NCBI RefSeq assembly: GCF_003970675.1
Contig: NZ_CP034562.1
Coordinates: forward strand, 2,418,001-2,482,000
Origin: Flammeovirga pectinis
GTDB lineage: Bacteria; Bacteroidota; Bacteroidia; Cytophagales; Flammeovirgaceae
Direction of reading: 5' to 3'
Length of the DNA stretch: 64,000 nt
Shown here one piece after another: positions 17,124-26,020 of the stretch. A program made the position numbers and the translations under genes. Numbering within the stretch: the stretch's first letter is position 1; each line of letters begins with the position of its first letter. The notes beneath the pieces were generated by a model. The model searched no databases. It was not told the origin of the DNA and saw only the letters and a program-made list of their open reading frames with translations.

Positions 17124-18035
17124 ATGGCACATCAACACAATCATCATGGGCATTCTCATGGCCAACATAACCATTCAACTGATAACATTGGGTGGGCCTT
17201 CTTTTTAAACCTATTTTTCACAATTATTGAATTTATTGGAGGGGCATACACTAATTCTGTTGCAATTATGGCAGATGCAGTTCATGACCTTGGTGATACT
17301 GTTGCAATTGGCGTTGGTTTCTTTTTTGAAAAATATTCGAACAAGAAAGAGAATAATTATTACACATATGGTTACAGGCGCTATTCTACCTTAGCTGCCA
17401 TGATAAACATTGTTGTTTTAACCACAGGATCGATTCTGATGATTGTAAAAACTATTCCAAGACTAATTACACCAGAAGCTGTAGACGCTCAAGGAATGGT
17501 ATATATGGGGATTTTAGGAGTACTTGTAAATGGTGCGGCTGTTTTTAAACTTATGAGTAATAAAAATTCAGCAAATCAAAGGGTAATGATGCTCCATATG
17601 TTAGAAGATACTTTAGGGTGGATTGCCGTTTTAATTGGAGCTGGAGTTATGGTATTCTGGGATATACCTATTATTGATCCAATTTTATCATTATGTATAG
17701 CCACCTTTATTCTGTTTAATGCTATAAAAAATTTAATTGCTATTATGCCAATATTTCTTCAAGCGGCACCTAGTGGTGTAGATCAAGAAAAAATAATAAG
17801 CGAATTAATAAAGATTCCTGATGTTGTAGATACTCACGATCTCCATATTTGGTCATTAGATGGCGAATTTAATATAATGAGTCTACATTTAGTTGTAGCC
17901 CAAAAAGTAACTATTGAAAGGGCTGCAGAATTAAAGAAGAAAGTAAGAGAGATTATTGATAAAGATGATGTAAAGCACATTACAATTGAAATAGAACGAG
18001 AAGATGAAGATTGTGAAGAGGACTGCAATCACTAA
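17124..18035 (+). CDS. Cation diffusion facilitator (zinc/cadmium exporter, CzcD/ZitB type)
   Basis: This 303-residue inner-membrane proton antiporter exports Zn(II) or a related divalent metal. A His-rich N-terminus (MAHQHNHHGHSHGQHNHS) precedes six transmembrane helices. The zinc-site motif AD-VHDLGD is in helix 2 (MADAVHDLGDTVAIG), HMLEDTLGW carries the second site in helix 5, and a cytosolic C-terminal domain has DTHDLHIWSLDGE. The Cys/Glu/Asp-rich tail (EDEDCEEDCNH) may add metal ligands. The frame opens at a TTG at 17100, but the ATG at 17124 gives the normal N-terminus. It stands alone between the focA promoter region and a strong bidirectional terminator. The exact metal cannot be read from sequence. 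Confidence 0.93.
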   Translation: MAHQHNHHGHSHGQHNHSTDNIGWAFFLNLFFTIIEFIGGAYTNSVAIMADAVHDLGDTVAIGVGFFFEKYSNKKENNYYTYGYRRYSTLAAMINIVVLTTGSILMIVKTIPRLITPEAVDAQGMVYMGILGVLVNGAAVFKLMSNKNSANQRVMMLHMLEDTLGWIAVLIGAGVMVFWDIPIIDPILSLCIATFILFNAIKNLIAIMPIFLQAAPSGVDQEKIISELIKIPDVVDTHDLHIWSLDGEFNIMSLHLVVAQKVTIERAAELKKKVREIIDKDDVKHITIEIEREDEDCEEDCNH

Positions 18036-18077
18036 AATCAAAAAGCCCAATTGAAAAGTTTCAATTGGGCTTTTTGA
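18036..18077. terminator. Strong bidirectional terminator (20-bp perfect inverted repeat)
   Basis: ATCAAAAAGCCCAATTGAAA and its exact complement are separated by only two bases (AG). A-runs and T-runs flank the GC core on both sides. It is shared by the CDF gene (stop 18035) and the convergent membrane-protein gene (stop 18093). Confidence 0.92.
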
Positions 18078-18092
18078 TGTATATCGTTACCT

Positions 18093-19004
18093 CTATAATT
18101 CTTTTAAAGGTAAACCACTCTCTGTTCTAGAAATTGCTTTAACTTCATCCAAAACAGGGCTAACACGTAAGATCTCTTTTTTAAGGAATCCACCTACTTC
18201 AGCTTCAGAAATAATTCCTTTTTTTACAGCACCTCTAATATTTATAACTCCATATTTACCATCTAACTTTTGTGCCTCTTTAAAAAATTCTTTTGCTTTA
18301 TTCATAAAATCTTTAGTGTCTGAGTTTTCCCACAAACACATTATCCCATCTAATTCATAAGATGAAATCGTTCCTTTAAACTTAGGCAATACTTGGTTTA
18401 TTTTATGTGTAAAATCTTGTGTAGTCTTAATTTGTTGATTAAGTACATCTGCTTCAAAATTCCATCTTAATGATAGTATGATGTATTCACGATCTTTCTG
18501 ATTAAAAAATCTAGAAAACACCATATCAAATAGTTCTGTAGTACCTAAAAATTTATCTACTTCAAAAATAAAGTGATATAAAGCAAAAAGCATAAACATA
18601 TAAATACATCTTGCCAAGAAAAAATGACTATTAAAAGAAGCAATAACATGATGAAGTGCTTCTCTAAAGGTTAAATCATCTGCAATCATTCCTTTTAAAA
18701 TATCTTCTATTACTATTGCTAAGAAAATGACAATTGTAAATAAAATAGCTTTAAGAACTACAACATTAATTAGTTTAGTTCTTTTCAATTTTAAATCTAT
18801 ACCTACAGTTTCGAGTAAAACTACAACTTTACCCGTTAATGCCGCAGAAAAGGTTGCCGCTCCAAAATAACCCATTTTAAGCTCAACAGTGTCTACCATT
18901 AGACCTACCAATAATACTAAAAGGTTAAAACCTGCTGCAAAATATAAGGTTACTAAAAGTGTTTTTTTTACTTCGTGAACAACGACTTCTTTAATATTAC
19001 TCAT
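18093..19004 (-). CDS. Hypothetical four-helix membrane protein downstream of MATE gene
   Basis: I do not recognise this family. The 303-residue product has about four transmembrane segments (roughly residues 14-37, 47-67, 76-102 and 129-147) followed by a cytosolic alpha-helical C-terminal domain of about 150 residues (EYIILSLRWNFEADVLNQQ, then GGFLKKEILRVSPVLDEVKAISRTESG). The fourth helix is preceded by HVIASFNSHFFLARCIYM. It lies 20 bases downstream of the MATE transporter gene on the same strand and shares its transcript, so it may belong functionally with that exporter. The ATG at 19004 is used; the frame also has a TTG one codon upstream. There is no signal peptide and no enzymatic motif. 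Confidence 0.65.
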   Translation of the reverse strand: MSNIKEVVVHEVKKTLLVTLYFAAGFNLLVLLVGLMVDTVELKMGYFGAATFSAALTGKVVVLLETVGIDLKLKRTKLINVVVLKAILFTIVIFLAIVIEDILKGMIADDLTFREALHHVIASFNSHFFLARCIYMFMLFALYHFIFEVDKFLGTTELFDMVFSRFFNQKDREYIILSLRWNFEADVLNQQIKTTQDFTHKINQVLPKFKGTISSYELDGIMCLWENSDTKDFMNKAKEFFKEAQKLDGKYGVINIRGAVKKGIISEAEVGGFLKKEILRVSPVLDEVKAISRTESGLPLKEL

Positions 19005-19024
19005 CAAATTCTAAGTTGAAAAGG

Positions 19025-20377
19025 TTATTGTGTTAGATAATTATTAATTCGATTTATTTTAATCTTCATGTAGACAGCTGCAACAATAAGCGAGAAGATA
19101 TCTGCAACAAAAAATGAACCCCATGTTCCATAAATCCCCCAAATATGTGAAAAAAGAAATACAAAAGGAATTCTAAAGATAACTTGTCGATTTAAAGTTA
19201 ATAATAAAGCATCTTTTGCTTTACCTACAGCCTGTGCATACATACTAGAAATTATACCAATAGATATAAAAGGTAAACTTGTCATGACGCCAAATATCGC
19301 CGGTACACTTTCTGTTATCAAGTCTACATCTTTTGTAAATAGCCCCGTAAGCTCTTTATTAAAAATGAAAACTAAAATTACAATTATTGTATTAATTACA
19401 GACCCATAAATGATAGACTTATAGATTACTTCTTTTACTCTTTTATAATTACATGCTCCGTAGTTAAAACTACAAATAGTCAGAAAACCCTGCCCAAGAC
19501 CAATCATTGGGAATGTAGCTAGCATAAATAAACGGCTTATCACACCATATACTGCCACACTTAGCTCTCCTCCATTGTCAAATAATATATGATTTAAAAT
19601 TATGGCAATTCCACTCGATGCACCTTGGCGCACAAAAGAAGCAGAACCTAAAGCCATTGTCTCTTTTACTATTCTACTATCAAGAATAAAATCTTGCCAC
19701 CTTAACTTTAAAACCGTATCTCTAAATAGGTAATAATGTAAGACATAAAAAAAACCTAAAACATAAGAGATTAGTGTTGCCCAAGCCGCACCTTGCATAC
19801 CCATTTCGAAGCCAACAATAAAAATTGGGTCTAAAATGATATTAATTACCCCAGGAATTATCATAGACATCATGGCTGTTTTTGCCTTTCCTTCTGATCT
19901 AATTCCATTATTACTCATAATAGACATGGTTAAAAATGGCATTCCAAAAATAACTATATGATAATACTCTTGAGCATAGCTATAAATATCTCCATTTGCT
20001 CCAAAAAAGACGAGTAGCTTTTCTTCAAAAACAACACCTAATACTACAGCAATTAAGGTTAAGATGAGTGTAATGGTACTTTGCGTACCTAAAACTTTGC
20101 AAGCATGCCTAGGGTTTCCACCACCAAGAGCTCTCGCAATTAAAGATGCTCCACCCATGCCTATTGCCATTCCAATAGATTGTACTAACATTACCAAAGG
20201 TGCTACAACAGAAATACCTGCTATACCTAATGTACCTACCCACCTACCTATAAAAAATGTATCTACCATTTGATAGATAACTATAACCATCATACCAACT
20301 GCTGCGGGTACAGATAATTTTACAAGTAAATCTTTTATACTATCTAGACCTAAGTCTGGAGTTTTGGATTTTGCCAT
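19025..20377 (-). CDS. MATE-family multidrug efflux transporter
   Basis: A 450-residue, 12-helix inner-membrane antiporter (Na+ or H+ coupled) of the MATE/MatE family. The two-fold pseudo-repeat is visible: SVPAAVGMMVIVIYQMVDTFFIGRW near the N-terminus and the equivalent GSASFVRQGASSGIAIIL in the second half. The loop after helix 2 carries GIGMGGASLIARALGGG, a typical MATE stretch. It is the first gene of a two-gene unit with the unknown membrane protein. The promoter side faces the end of the histidine-kinase gene at 20497. The substrate spectrum is not predictable from sequence. Confidence 0.92.
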   Translation of the reverse strand: MAKSKTPDLGLDSIKDLLVKLSVPAAVGMMVIVIYQMVDTFFIGRWVGTLGIAGISVVAPLVMLVQSIGMAIGMGGASLIARALGGGNPRHACKVLGTQSTITLILTLIAVVLGVVFEEKLLVFFGANGDIYSYAQEYYHIVIFGMPFLTMSIMSNNGIRSEGKAKTAMMSMIIPGVINIILDPIFIVGFEMGMQGAAWATLISYVLGFFYVLHYYLFRDTVLKLRWQDFILDSRIVKETMALGSASFVRQGASSGIAIILNHILFDNGGELSVAVYGVISRLFMLATFPMIGLGQGFLTICSFNYGACNYKRVKEVIYKSIIYGSVINTIIVILVFIFNKELTGLFTKDVDLITESVPAIFGVMTSLPFISIGIISSMYAQAVGKAKDALLLTLNRQVIFRIPFVFLFSHIWGIYGTWGSFFVADIFSLIVAAVYMKIKINRINNYLTQ

Positions 20378-20496
20378 TTACAGGAACTTTTTAAAATCTA
20401 ATCAACCTTAATAGTGAAGTTAAAACATAAGGAGTGTATTTATACTATTCTACCAATCTATTTATAATATTTAAAGATGAAGACTCCTCAACAAAT

Positions 20497-22167
20497 TTAG
20501 AACGGTATTACAACTTTAAAAGTAGTCCCTTTATTTTCTTTCGTTTCGCAAACAATTATTCCGTTATGAAGCTCTACGAATTCCTTTGCGATCACAAGAC
20601 CAAGCCCCGTTCCTTGTATATGATTGGTATTACTCCCTCTAAAAAATGAATCAAATAATTGAGAGAACTCAGAAAGCGGTATACCAATTCCTCTATCTAT
20701 TACTTCTATTAATAACCCTTCTTCTGAAGTAGAAACTTGAACTTGCACCTCTTCTTCAGAATATTTTATTGCATTGGTAAGTAAGTTATCTAAAACATGT
20801 TCCATCAAGTTAACATCTAACCAAACCTCTTTTTGAGTTAAATCAAATGCTATTTTTATCTTCCTTTCAGTAGATGATCTTCTTTTAAATTCACTAACAT
20901 AGTCACTTATAAAGAGAAATGTATCAACTTTAATTGGTTTAAAGGGTGTTTTACCTGCTTCAATCTTACCTAATTGAAGAACTTCGTCCATTAAAATTGT
21001 CAAACGAGTTGATTCTGAACGCATTCTATCCATAAATCTATTCATTCTATCATCTGAGGGTACATTCTCTTTTTTTAAGGTTAATTCCATTAAATCTAGA
21101 TTTGTAAGAATTGTAGCTAGAGGTGTTTTAAATTCATGCGAAGCCATAGAAATAAACTTTGAACGCATTTCGTTTAATTCTTTTTCTCGCTCAAGGTTCT
21201 TTCTTAATTCTGATTCAATTTTCTTCTGACCTACCATATTCCTTATTATCATAAAATATAAAATATGATCTGAAATTGATAAGCGTGTTAAACTAACTTC
21301 AGAAGGGAAGTCTTCATTTGATTTACTTTTAAACAACCATTCAAAACGTAATTCTTCTTGTAAATCACAGGTTTCTTTCATACTCTTAAAAAGAGCTAAA
21401 GAATCTCCTCCTTTTGGTTGATTTCGGGGAGAGTTTTGTTCAATCCATTTATAAAATAATACTGTATCGCAACGCCCAAAAAGCTGTTCTACCTTTTCAT
21501 TATAAATTGAAATTTTCAATCCTTCATCCAATAAAAAGTAAGCATCTGATGATTTATCAAAAATTGTTTTAAATTTTTCTCTTTTAAGAGCTAGTTCGCT
21601 ATTGTTAATTGTCAATAGGTTTTCTAAATCAACATTTAATTTTGATAGCTTCTCTTCTTCTTTTTTTGCTTTTGTAGAATCCTTCAAAAGACAAATAATA
21701 TTACCTTGAAAATTTTGTATGACTTTGAGTTCAAAAAAACATCCATTTAAGAAATAATCAAAATGACTCTTATTTCTAAAAGCTCCCTTTTTAAAAAGAG
21801 TTTTAAAGTCTGAAGGCAATGGGTGGTGTTTACCTATTTCAAGAGTGTCCCCAATTTGAATAAGCTTTTGATTCTCTTCTAGTCGACTAGGGTAATGAAC
21901 ATCTAAAACAGTATAATTCTTATCGAGTACTACCACAATCTGGTAGACTAGGTCTATTACTTGATGAGCATAGATAGCTCCAAGTCTTTCTTGTTCAGAC
22001 CTTTTTACTATACTAAAATATAGACGTATTCCTAAAACAGCAATTACTCCAATTAACAGTAACTTCAACCAAACTAATGGTGTAAAAAGTAATCCTATTA
22101 ATAAAAGGGTACAGCTAATTATAAAAACTTTAAGTATATAGCGTTTTTGATTTTTGGGGTTAAGCAT
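20497..22167 (-). CDS. PAS-domain sensor histidine kinase (orphan)
   Basis: This 556-residue membrane kinase has two closely spaced N-terminal transmembrane helices (about 13-30 and 33-50) with almost no periplasmic loop, so it should sense a cytosolic or membrane signal. Two PAS-like domains follow (about 65-165 and 195-310, linked by a coiled coil). The HisKA helix has His344 in SMASHEFKTPL, and the HATPase domain contains NLLTNAIKYSEE, DRGIGIP and GTGLGLVIAKEF. No response regulator lies next to it, so the partner is elsewhere. It is the last gene of a probable three-gene unit with the HupE-like and 159-residue membrane proteins (57-base gap upstream). Confidence 0.9.
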   Translation of the reverse strand: MLNPKNQKRYILKVFIISCTLLLIGLLFTPLVWLKLLLIGVIAVLGIRLYFSIVKRSEQERLGAIYAHQVIDLVYQIVVVLDKNYTVLDVHYPSRLEENQKLIQIGDTLEIGKHHPLPSDFKTLFKKGAFRNKSHFDYFLNGCFFELKVIQNFQGNIICLLKDSTKAKKEEEKLSKLNVDLENLLTINNSELALKREKFKTIFDKSSDAYFLLDEGLKISIYNEKVEQLFGRCDTVLFYKWIEQNSPRNQPKGGDSLALFKSMKETCDLQEELRFEWLFKSKSNEDFPSEVSLTRLSISDHILYFMIIRNMVGQKKIESELRKNLEREKELNEMRSKFISMASHEFKTPLATILTNLDLMELTLKKENVPSDDRMNRFMDRMRSESTRLTILMDEVLQLGKIEAGKTPFKPIKVDTFLFISDYVSEFKRRSSTERKIKIAFDLTQKEVWLDVNLMEHVLDNLLTNAIKYSEEEVQVQVSTSEEGLLIEVIDRGIGIPLSEFSQLFDSFFRGSNTNHIQGTGLGLVIAKEFVELHNGIIVCETKENKGTTFKVVIPF

Positions 22168-22224
22168 TACAATAGAATTTTACAGACTATTCTAATTTAA
22201 CCATTTAAGATGATAAATACTTTA

Positions 22225-22704
22225 TTATTTCACCTTAGATCTATGAAATTTAGAAAACTTAGCCTCCATAAATTTCACAGCTTCTTGATAATAGGTCATA
22301 TCTCTATTAGAAATAAGTATCGGCTGACCCGTTTTAGTATAAATAGTTAATATATTAAATAGTTTTTTTCCAACTTGTCGTTGTCTTACTTCCCAAAAAA
22401 GTAAATACTGAGATAAATCAATTGTTACTTTTGCCCCTATTCTTAGAGGGTAATCTTGTGTTACGGTCTTTGTTTTAAAGCTTACTACTTTATAGGCAAA
22501 CATTAAACGCACTATCATCATTATTAAAATGAAAGCCAAACTCACTAAAAATAATAACTTATACCATTCAAAGCCGCCTACTTCAATCCATCTTACAGTA
22601 CCTACTGTAATTAATAATAGAATAAATAAAAATACACCAAGTGCCATAAATGCGGGCACCTTTGGTTTACAAACTATCGCTTTAGAATTTCTATTTTTTT
22701 GCAT
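22225..22704 (-). CDS. Small membrane protein with two helices and a cytosolic domain
   Basis: I do not recognise this family with confidence. The 159-residue product has two transmembrane helices (about 17-37 and 46-68) followed by a roughly 90-residue cytosolic domain that looks all-beta and then helical (VVSFKTKTVTQDYPLRIG, FNILTIYTKTGQPILISNRD), reminiscent of membrane-anchored PH-like folds. The gene lies 6 bases downstream of the HupE/UreJ-like gene and 57 bases upstream of the histidine kinase on the same strand, suggesting one operon. The start is an ATG at 22704. Confidence 0.6.
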   Translation of the reverse strand: MQKNRNSKAIVCKPKVPAFMALGVFLFILLLITVGTVRWIEVGGFEWYKLLFLVSLAFILIMMIVRLMFAYKVVSFKTKTVTQDYPLRIGAKVTIDLSQYLLFWEVRQRQVGKKLFNILTIYTKTGQPILISNRDMTYYQEAVKFMEAKFSKFHRSKVK

Positions 22705-22710
22705 TGGATA

Positions 22711-23310
22711 TTAATTCACTAAAATAATTACCGCAGAAACAAAAGCCCCTCCTGTTAAAAAGAAGTTCCAATCTCTTTGATTCAATAAAGTAAACTTCAT
22801 TACAAAATTATTAATTAAAAGGCATGTCACTACAATTAATAACTGACCAAGTTCTAAACCTAAATTAAAAGCTAATAGTGGTTCCCATATTGACGACTCC
22901 GACCCCAGTAACGCTTTAAGGTAATTAGAAAAACCTAAACCGTGTATTAAACCAAAAAAAACAGCTTCTACATAATATTTTTTATATGTCTTTGTATGCT
23001 TAATGTATGATGGTCTATTACCCGTTGTGAGTTTACTCACTCCAAAAAAGTTAGAAATACATACCAATAGAATTGTAATAGGTATTAAGTTTTCTACTAA
23101 TTCGGGGTTAATTGATAGTATACCTAATGTCGATAAACCAAGAGTTATAGTATGCCCTAATGTAAATGCGGTTACTAACCAAACAACTTGCTTAAAGTTC
23201 TTATAACTAAAAGTAGCCATAAGTGCTAAAATGAACAATATATGATCATATCCTTGAACATCTGTAATATGTTGTAATCCGATTTCTAAATACACCCAAA
23301 ATGAGGACAT
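22711..23310 (-). CDS. HupE/UreJ-family membrane protein
   Basis: This 199-residue protein has about six transmembrane helices. GYDHILFILALMA near the N-terminus, TAFTLGHTITLGLSTLGI and AVFFGLIHGLGFSNYL match the HupE/UreJ_2 pattern of conserved intramembrane His/Asp residues (GxDHxLF, FTxGHxxT, GLxHGLGF). Relatives sit with hydrogenase or urease genes and are thought to transport nickel or cobalt, but no nickel enzyme is in this window. It heads a unit with the 159-residue membrane protein and an orphan histidine kinase. A good -7 box (TATATTTG on the minus strand, 23400-23407) lies about 90 bases upstream. Confidence 0.82.
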   Translation of the reverse strand: MSSFWVYLEIGLQHITDVQGYDHILFILALMATFSYKNFKQVVWLVTAFTLGHTITLGLSTLGILSINPELVENLIPITILLVCISNFFGVSKLTTGNRPSYIKHTKTYKKYYVEAVFFGLIHGLGFSNYLKALLGSESSIWEPLLAFNLGLELGQLLIVVTCLLINNFVMKFTLLNQRDWNFFLTGGAFVSAVIILVN

Positions 23311-23399
23311 GCTTCTTAGTAGTTTAATGTAATTCGTTTATTTTTTAGTCAGTATTCAAAATTCTAAAAGAAAGATGAACTGATATAGTTTACACTTTG

Positions 23400-23407
23400 C
23401 AAATATA
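23400..23407 (-). promoter_or_regulatory. -7 element of the HupE-like operon
   Basis: On the minus strand the box reads TATATTTG, an exact match to TAnnTTTG. It sits in the divergent region and would give a leader of about 85 nt before the ATG at 23310. No clear -33 TTG was seen. Confidence 0.5.
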
Positions 23408-23544
23408 ATGCAGTTTTCACGATCTTAATAACCATTATATTTATATCATTTCTCAATATATTCAAATAACATGCTGTAGACTATTATTTTTATTGATTAA
23501 ATGAAAGATATACACTTAAATATGTTTTTTCTAAATGATTTGAA

Positions 23545-23552
23545 TATTTTTG
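23545..23552 (+). promoter_or_regulatory. -7 element of the hybrid-sensor kinase gene
   Basis: The box is TATTTTTG, an exact TAnnTTTG match, 23 bases upstream of the ATG at 23576. It implies a leader under 20 nt. Confidence 0.5.
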
Positions 23553-23575
23553 AGGGAATTCCAATTTGAAAAATA

Positions 23576-25984
23576 ATGAAACGCCACATATATATTTTAT
23601 TCTTCTTGTTTTGTATAGTTTCACAAACTTTATATGCACAAGATTCATGGGAGAAAATAAAGGAAAATAAAAAAGGAACTGTTACTGTCTATTACATTCA
23701 GAATAAACCTTTTGTTTACTCTTTACATACTGGCGGAATGGCCGGTATAGAGTATGAAATGTTTTCTGAAATGATTCATCAGAAAAGAAAAGAACTGAAG
23801 GCTATTATAAATATAAAATGGGTCCCCCTTTCTAGTTGGGATAATATGTACAAAAAAATATCTGACGGAGGAGAAGGTATTTTTGGCATATCTGGTATTA
23901 CTATTACCGATGAGCGTAAAAAAGATATTGATTATTTACCAGCTTACATGCCTGACATTGAAATTATAATTTCTTCGGCAAACGTTCCCATTTTTCAAAC
24001 TAAAGATAATTTTAATGCAGCTATACAATCATTAAGAGCTGTTACAATTAAAAATTCAACTTTTGAGAGGAATATAATAAAGTTAAAACACGCTGATCTT
24101 CCTGCTTTAGAATATGAATATTTAGATACTTCAGAAGATTTAATAAATGAAATTGCTAATGGTCAAGATTTATGGGGTTTTACTCAATTATCTAACTATG
24201 CCTACGCACTTTCTAAAGGATTAATGTTACACAGACAGGTTTTTTATCAAACAGAAAATGATGGACTCGCTATAATTCTACCAAAAGATTCTAGCTGGAA
24301 AACTCCTTTATCTGTTTTCTTTAAAACTAAAGAGTTCAAACCATACATTAATGCACTAATCAGAAAATATTTAGGAGATAAAGTAACAGATCTTATTTGG
24401 GATATTTCTAACAGAAATTCTGAAATGATTGATACGTTAAAAACACAACAAAGAGAAATCGGCTTACTAAATATTGAATCAGAAATTAGACTCTTAAGAC
24501 TTACACAAAAAGAACTAGAAATATCTCAGCAGAACACGATTAGAAATATTCTAGTTATTAGTTTATCACTTACTTTATTATTAGTTGTTGCATTATTTCA
24601 TTTTAATAATCTAGTAAAACGGTCTAACCAACAACTAGAACATCAAAACCAAGAAATTGACCTACAATCTAAATCACTTAAAAAAGCCTACAAAGATTTA
24701 GAACTTCTTAGTGGAATTGGTAGAGATGTTACCGCTAAACTAACCTTAGAAGATATTATTACAACAGCCTACAAGAGCATTAATAAATTAATTGACACAC
24801 CTATCTTCGGTATTGGGATATTTAACGAGCAAGAAAATGCTCTTGAATTTCCGTTTATTTATGAAAACGATATTGAGATAAAAGGACAATCATATGATTT
24901 AAATGATAAAATGAGATTAGCTGTAATGGCTTTTGACCAACGTAAGGAGTTCTTTATTCAACACTTTAGCAACGACCATAGGAACTATGTTAAAGAGGTG
25001 CTACAGCCCATTGCTGGTCAAGATGCAGAATCTATTATTTATATTCCCTTGGTTGCAAAACACAAGAAACCTATTGGGGTTTTTACTGTTCAATCTTTCG
25101 AGATAAATGCCTTCGACAGCTACAAATTAAACTTACTTAGAAACTTGGCAATCTATATCCGTATAGCATTACAAAATTCTGGTACGTACACTAATTTAAA
25201 TTCTAAATCGAAGAAATTACAGAAAGCAAATAATCATATTCTAGAGCAAAAGGAACTTATTGAAGAAAAAAATCATGATTTAGAGAATGCTAATAATGAA
25301 AAGAACCATTTATTAGGTATTGTTGCTCATGACCTTCGCAACCCACTTTCGAGTTCTATCTCTCTATTAAGTATGTTAGATACAAACAATTCTGCTTTAG
25401 ACGAAGATGAAAAAATGTGTATTAGTGGCTCTCTAAGTGCAATGTATAGAATGAACAAAATGATAGAAGAAATTCTTGATGCTAGAGTATCAGAAAACAA
25501 AGTTGAAGTAGAGAAAGAAAAAGCAATGAAAGATATTTTCTCGTCTTCTGACGTAGTAGATGTTATTGTAAATGAATTTACAGGAATTGCAGATAGAAAG
25601 AATATTACATTGATTTATAATATGATTTCTGATGGTTTAGTTGAGGTAAATAAACAACATTTTACACAGGTTATAGAAAACCTAATTTCGAATGCAATCA
25701 AATTTTCTGATCAAAATACAATTGTATCTACCTCTGTCGAAAAAAATAAAGATTACATTCAAATTAAAGTAACTGATCAAGGACCTGGCTTTAGTGACGA
25801 AGACAAAAAGAACCTCTTTAAGAAATATCAGAAGCTCTCTGCCAAACCTACTGCAGGAGAAAAATCTACAGGGTTAGGTCTATCAATTGTAAAGAAATAC
25901 ATTACAGAGATGGGAGGCACCATAGAATGTATAAGTAGTCAGGGTAATGGGAGTACGTTTATTGTAGCGGTTCCTAATTTATAA
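23576..25984 (+). CDS. Sensor histidine kinase with periplasmic solute-binding (SBP_bac_3-like) and GAF domains
   Basis: This 802-residue orphan kinase opens with a signal peptide (IYILFFLFCIVSQTLYAQ). A periplasmic domain of about 260 residues follows that resembles amino-acid-type solute-binding proteins (GTVTVYYIQNKPFVYS, GIEYEMFSEMI, GEGIFGISGITITDERKKDIDYLPAY, AIILPKDSSWKTPL). Then come a coiled coil, a transmembrane helix near residues 322-345, a second coiled coil, a GAF domain (about 375-535), HisKA with His585 in GIVAHDLRNPL, and HATPase motifs (NLISNAIKFS, DQGPGFS, GLGLSIVKKY). It probably senses a small extracellular ligand plus a cytosolic cue. No response regulator is adjacent. 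It is a single-gene transcript with its own -7 box. Confidence 0.9.
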   Translation: MKRHIYILFFLFCIVSQTLYAQDSWEKIKENKKGTVTVYYIQNKPFVYSLHTGGMAGIEYEMFSEMIHQKRKELKAIINIKWVPLSSWDNMYKKISDGGEGIFGISGITITDERKKDIDYLPAYMPDIEIIISSANVPIFQTKDNFNAAIQSLRAVTIKNSTFERNIIKLKHADLPALEYEYLDTSEDLINEIANGQDLWGFTQLSNYAYALSKGLMLHRQVFYQTENDGLAIILPKDSSWKTPLSVFFKTKEFKPYINALIRKYLGDKVTDLIWDISNRNSEMIDTLKTQQREIGLLNIESEIRLLRLTQKELEISQQNTIRNILVISLSLTLLLVVALFHFNNLVKRSNQQLEHQNQEIDLQSKSLKKAYKDLELLSGIGRDVTAKLTLEDIITTAYKSINKLIDTPIFGIGIFNEQENALEFPFIYENDIEIKGQSYDLNDKMRLAVMAFDQRKEFFIQHFSNDHRNYVKEVLQPIAGQDAESIIYIPLVAKHKKPIGVFTVQSFEINAFDSYKLNLLRNLAIYIRIALQNSGTYTNLNSKSKKLQKANNHILEQKELIEEKNHDLENANNEKNHLLGIVAHDLRNPLSSSISLLSMLDTNNSALDEDEKMCISGSLSAMYRMNKMIEEILDARVSENKVEVEKEKAMKDIFSSSDVVDVIVNEFTGIADRKNITLIYNMISDGLVEVNKQHFTQVIENLISNAIKFSDQNTIVSTSVEKNKDYIQIKVTDQGPGFSDEDKKNLFKKYQKLSAKPTAGEKSTGLGLSIVKKYITEMGGTIECISSQGNGSTFIVAVPNL

Positions 25985-26020
25985 AAAAAGACATCCGGTT
26001 AGGAATGTCTCTTTTCTTTT
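25985..26020 (+). terminator. Terminator overlapping the end of the convergent thioesterase gene
   Basis: AGACATCC pairs with GG(A)ATGTCT across a 5-base loop with one bulged A, followed by CTTTTCTTTT. It begins after the kinase stop and includes the last codons of the minus-strand thioesterase gene. Confidence 0.55.
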
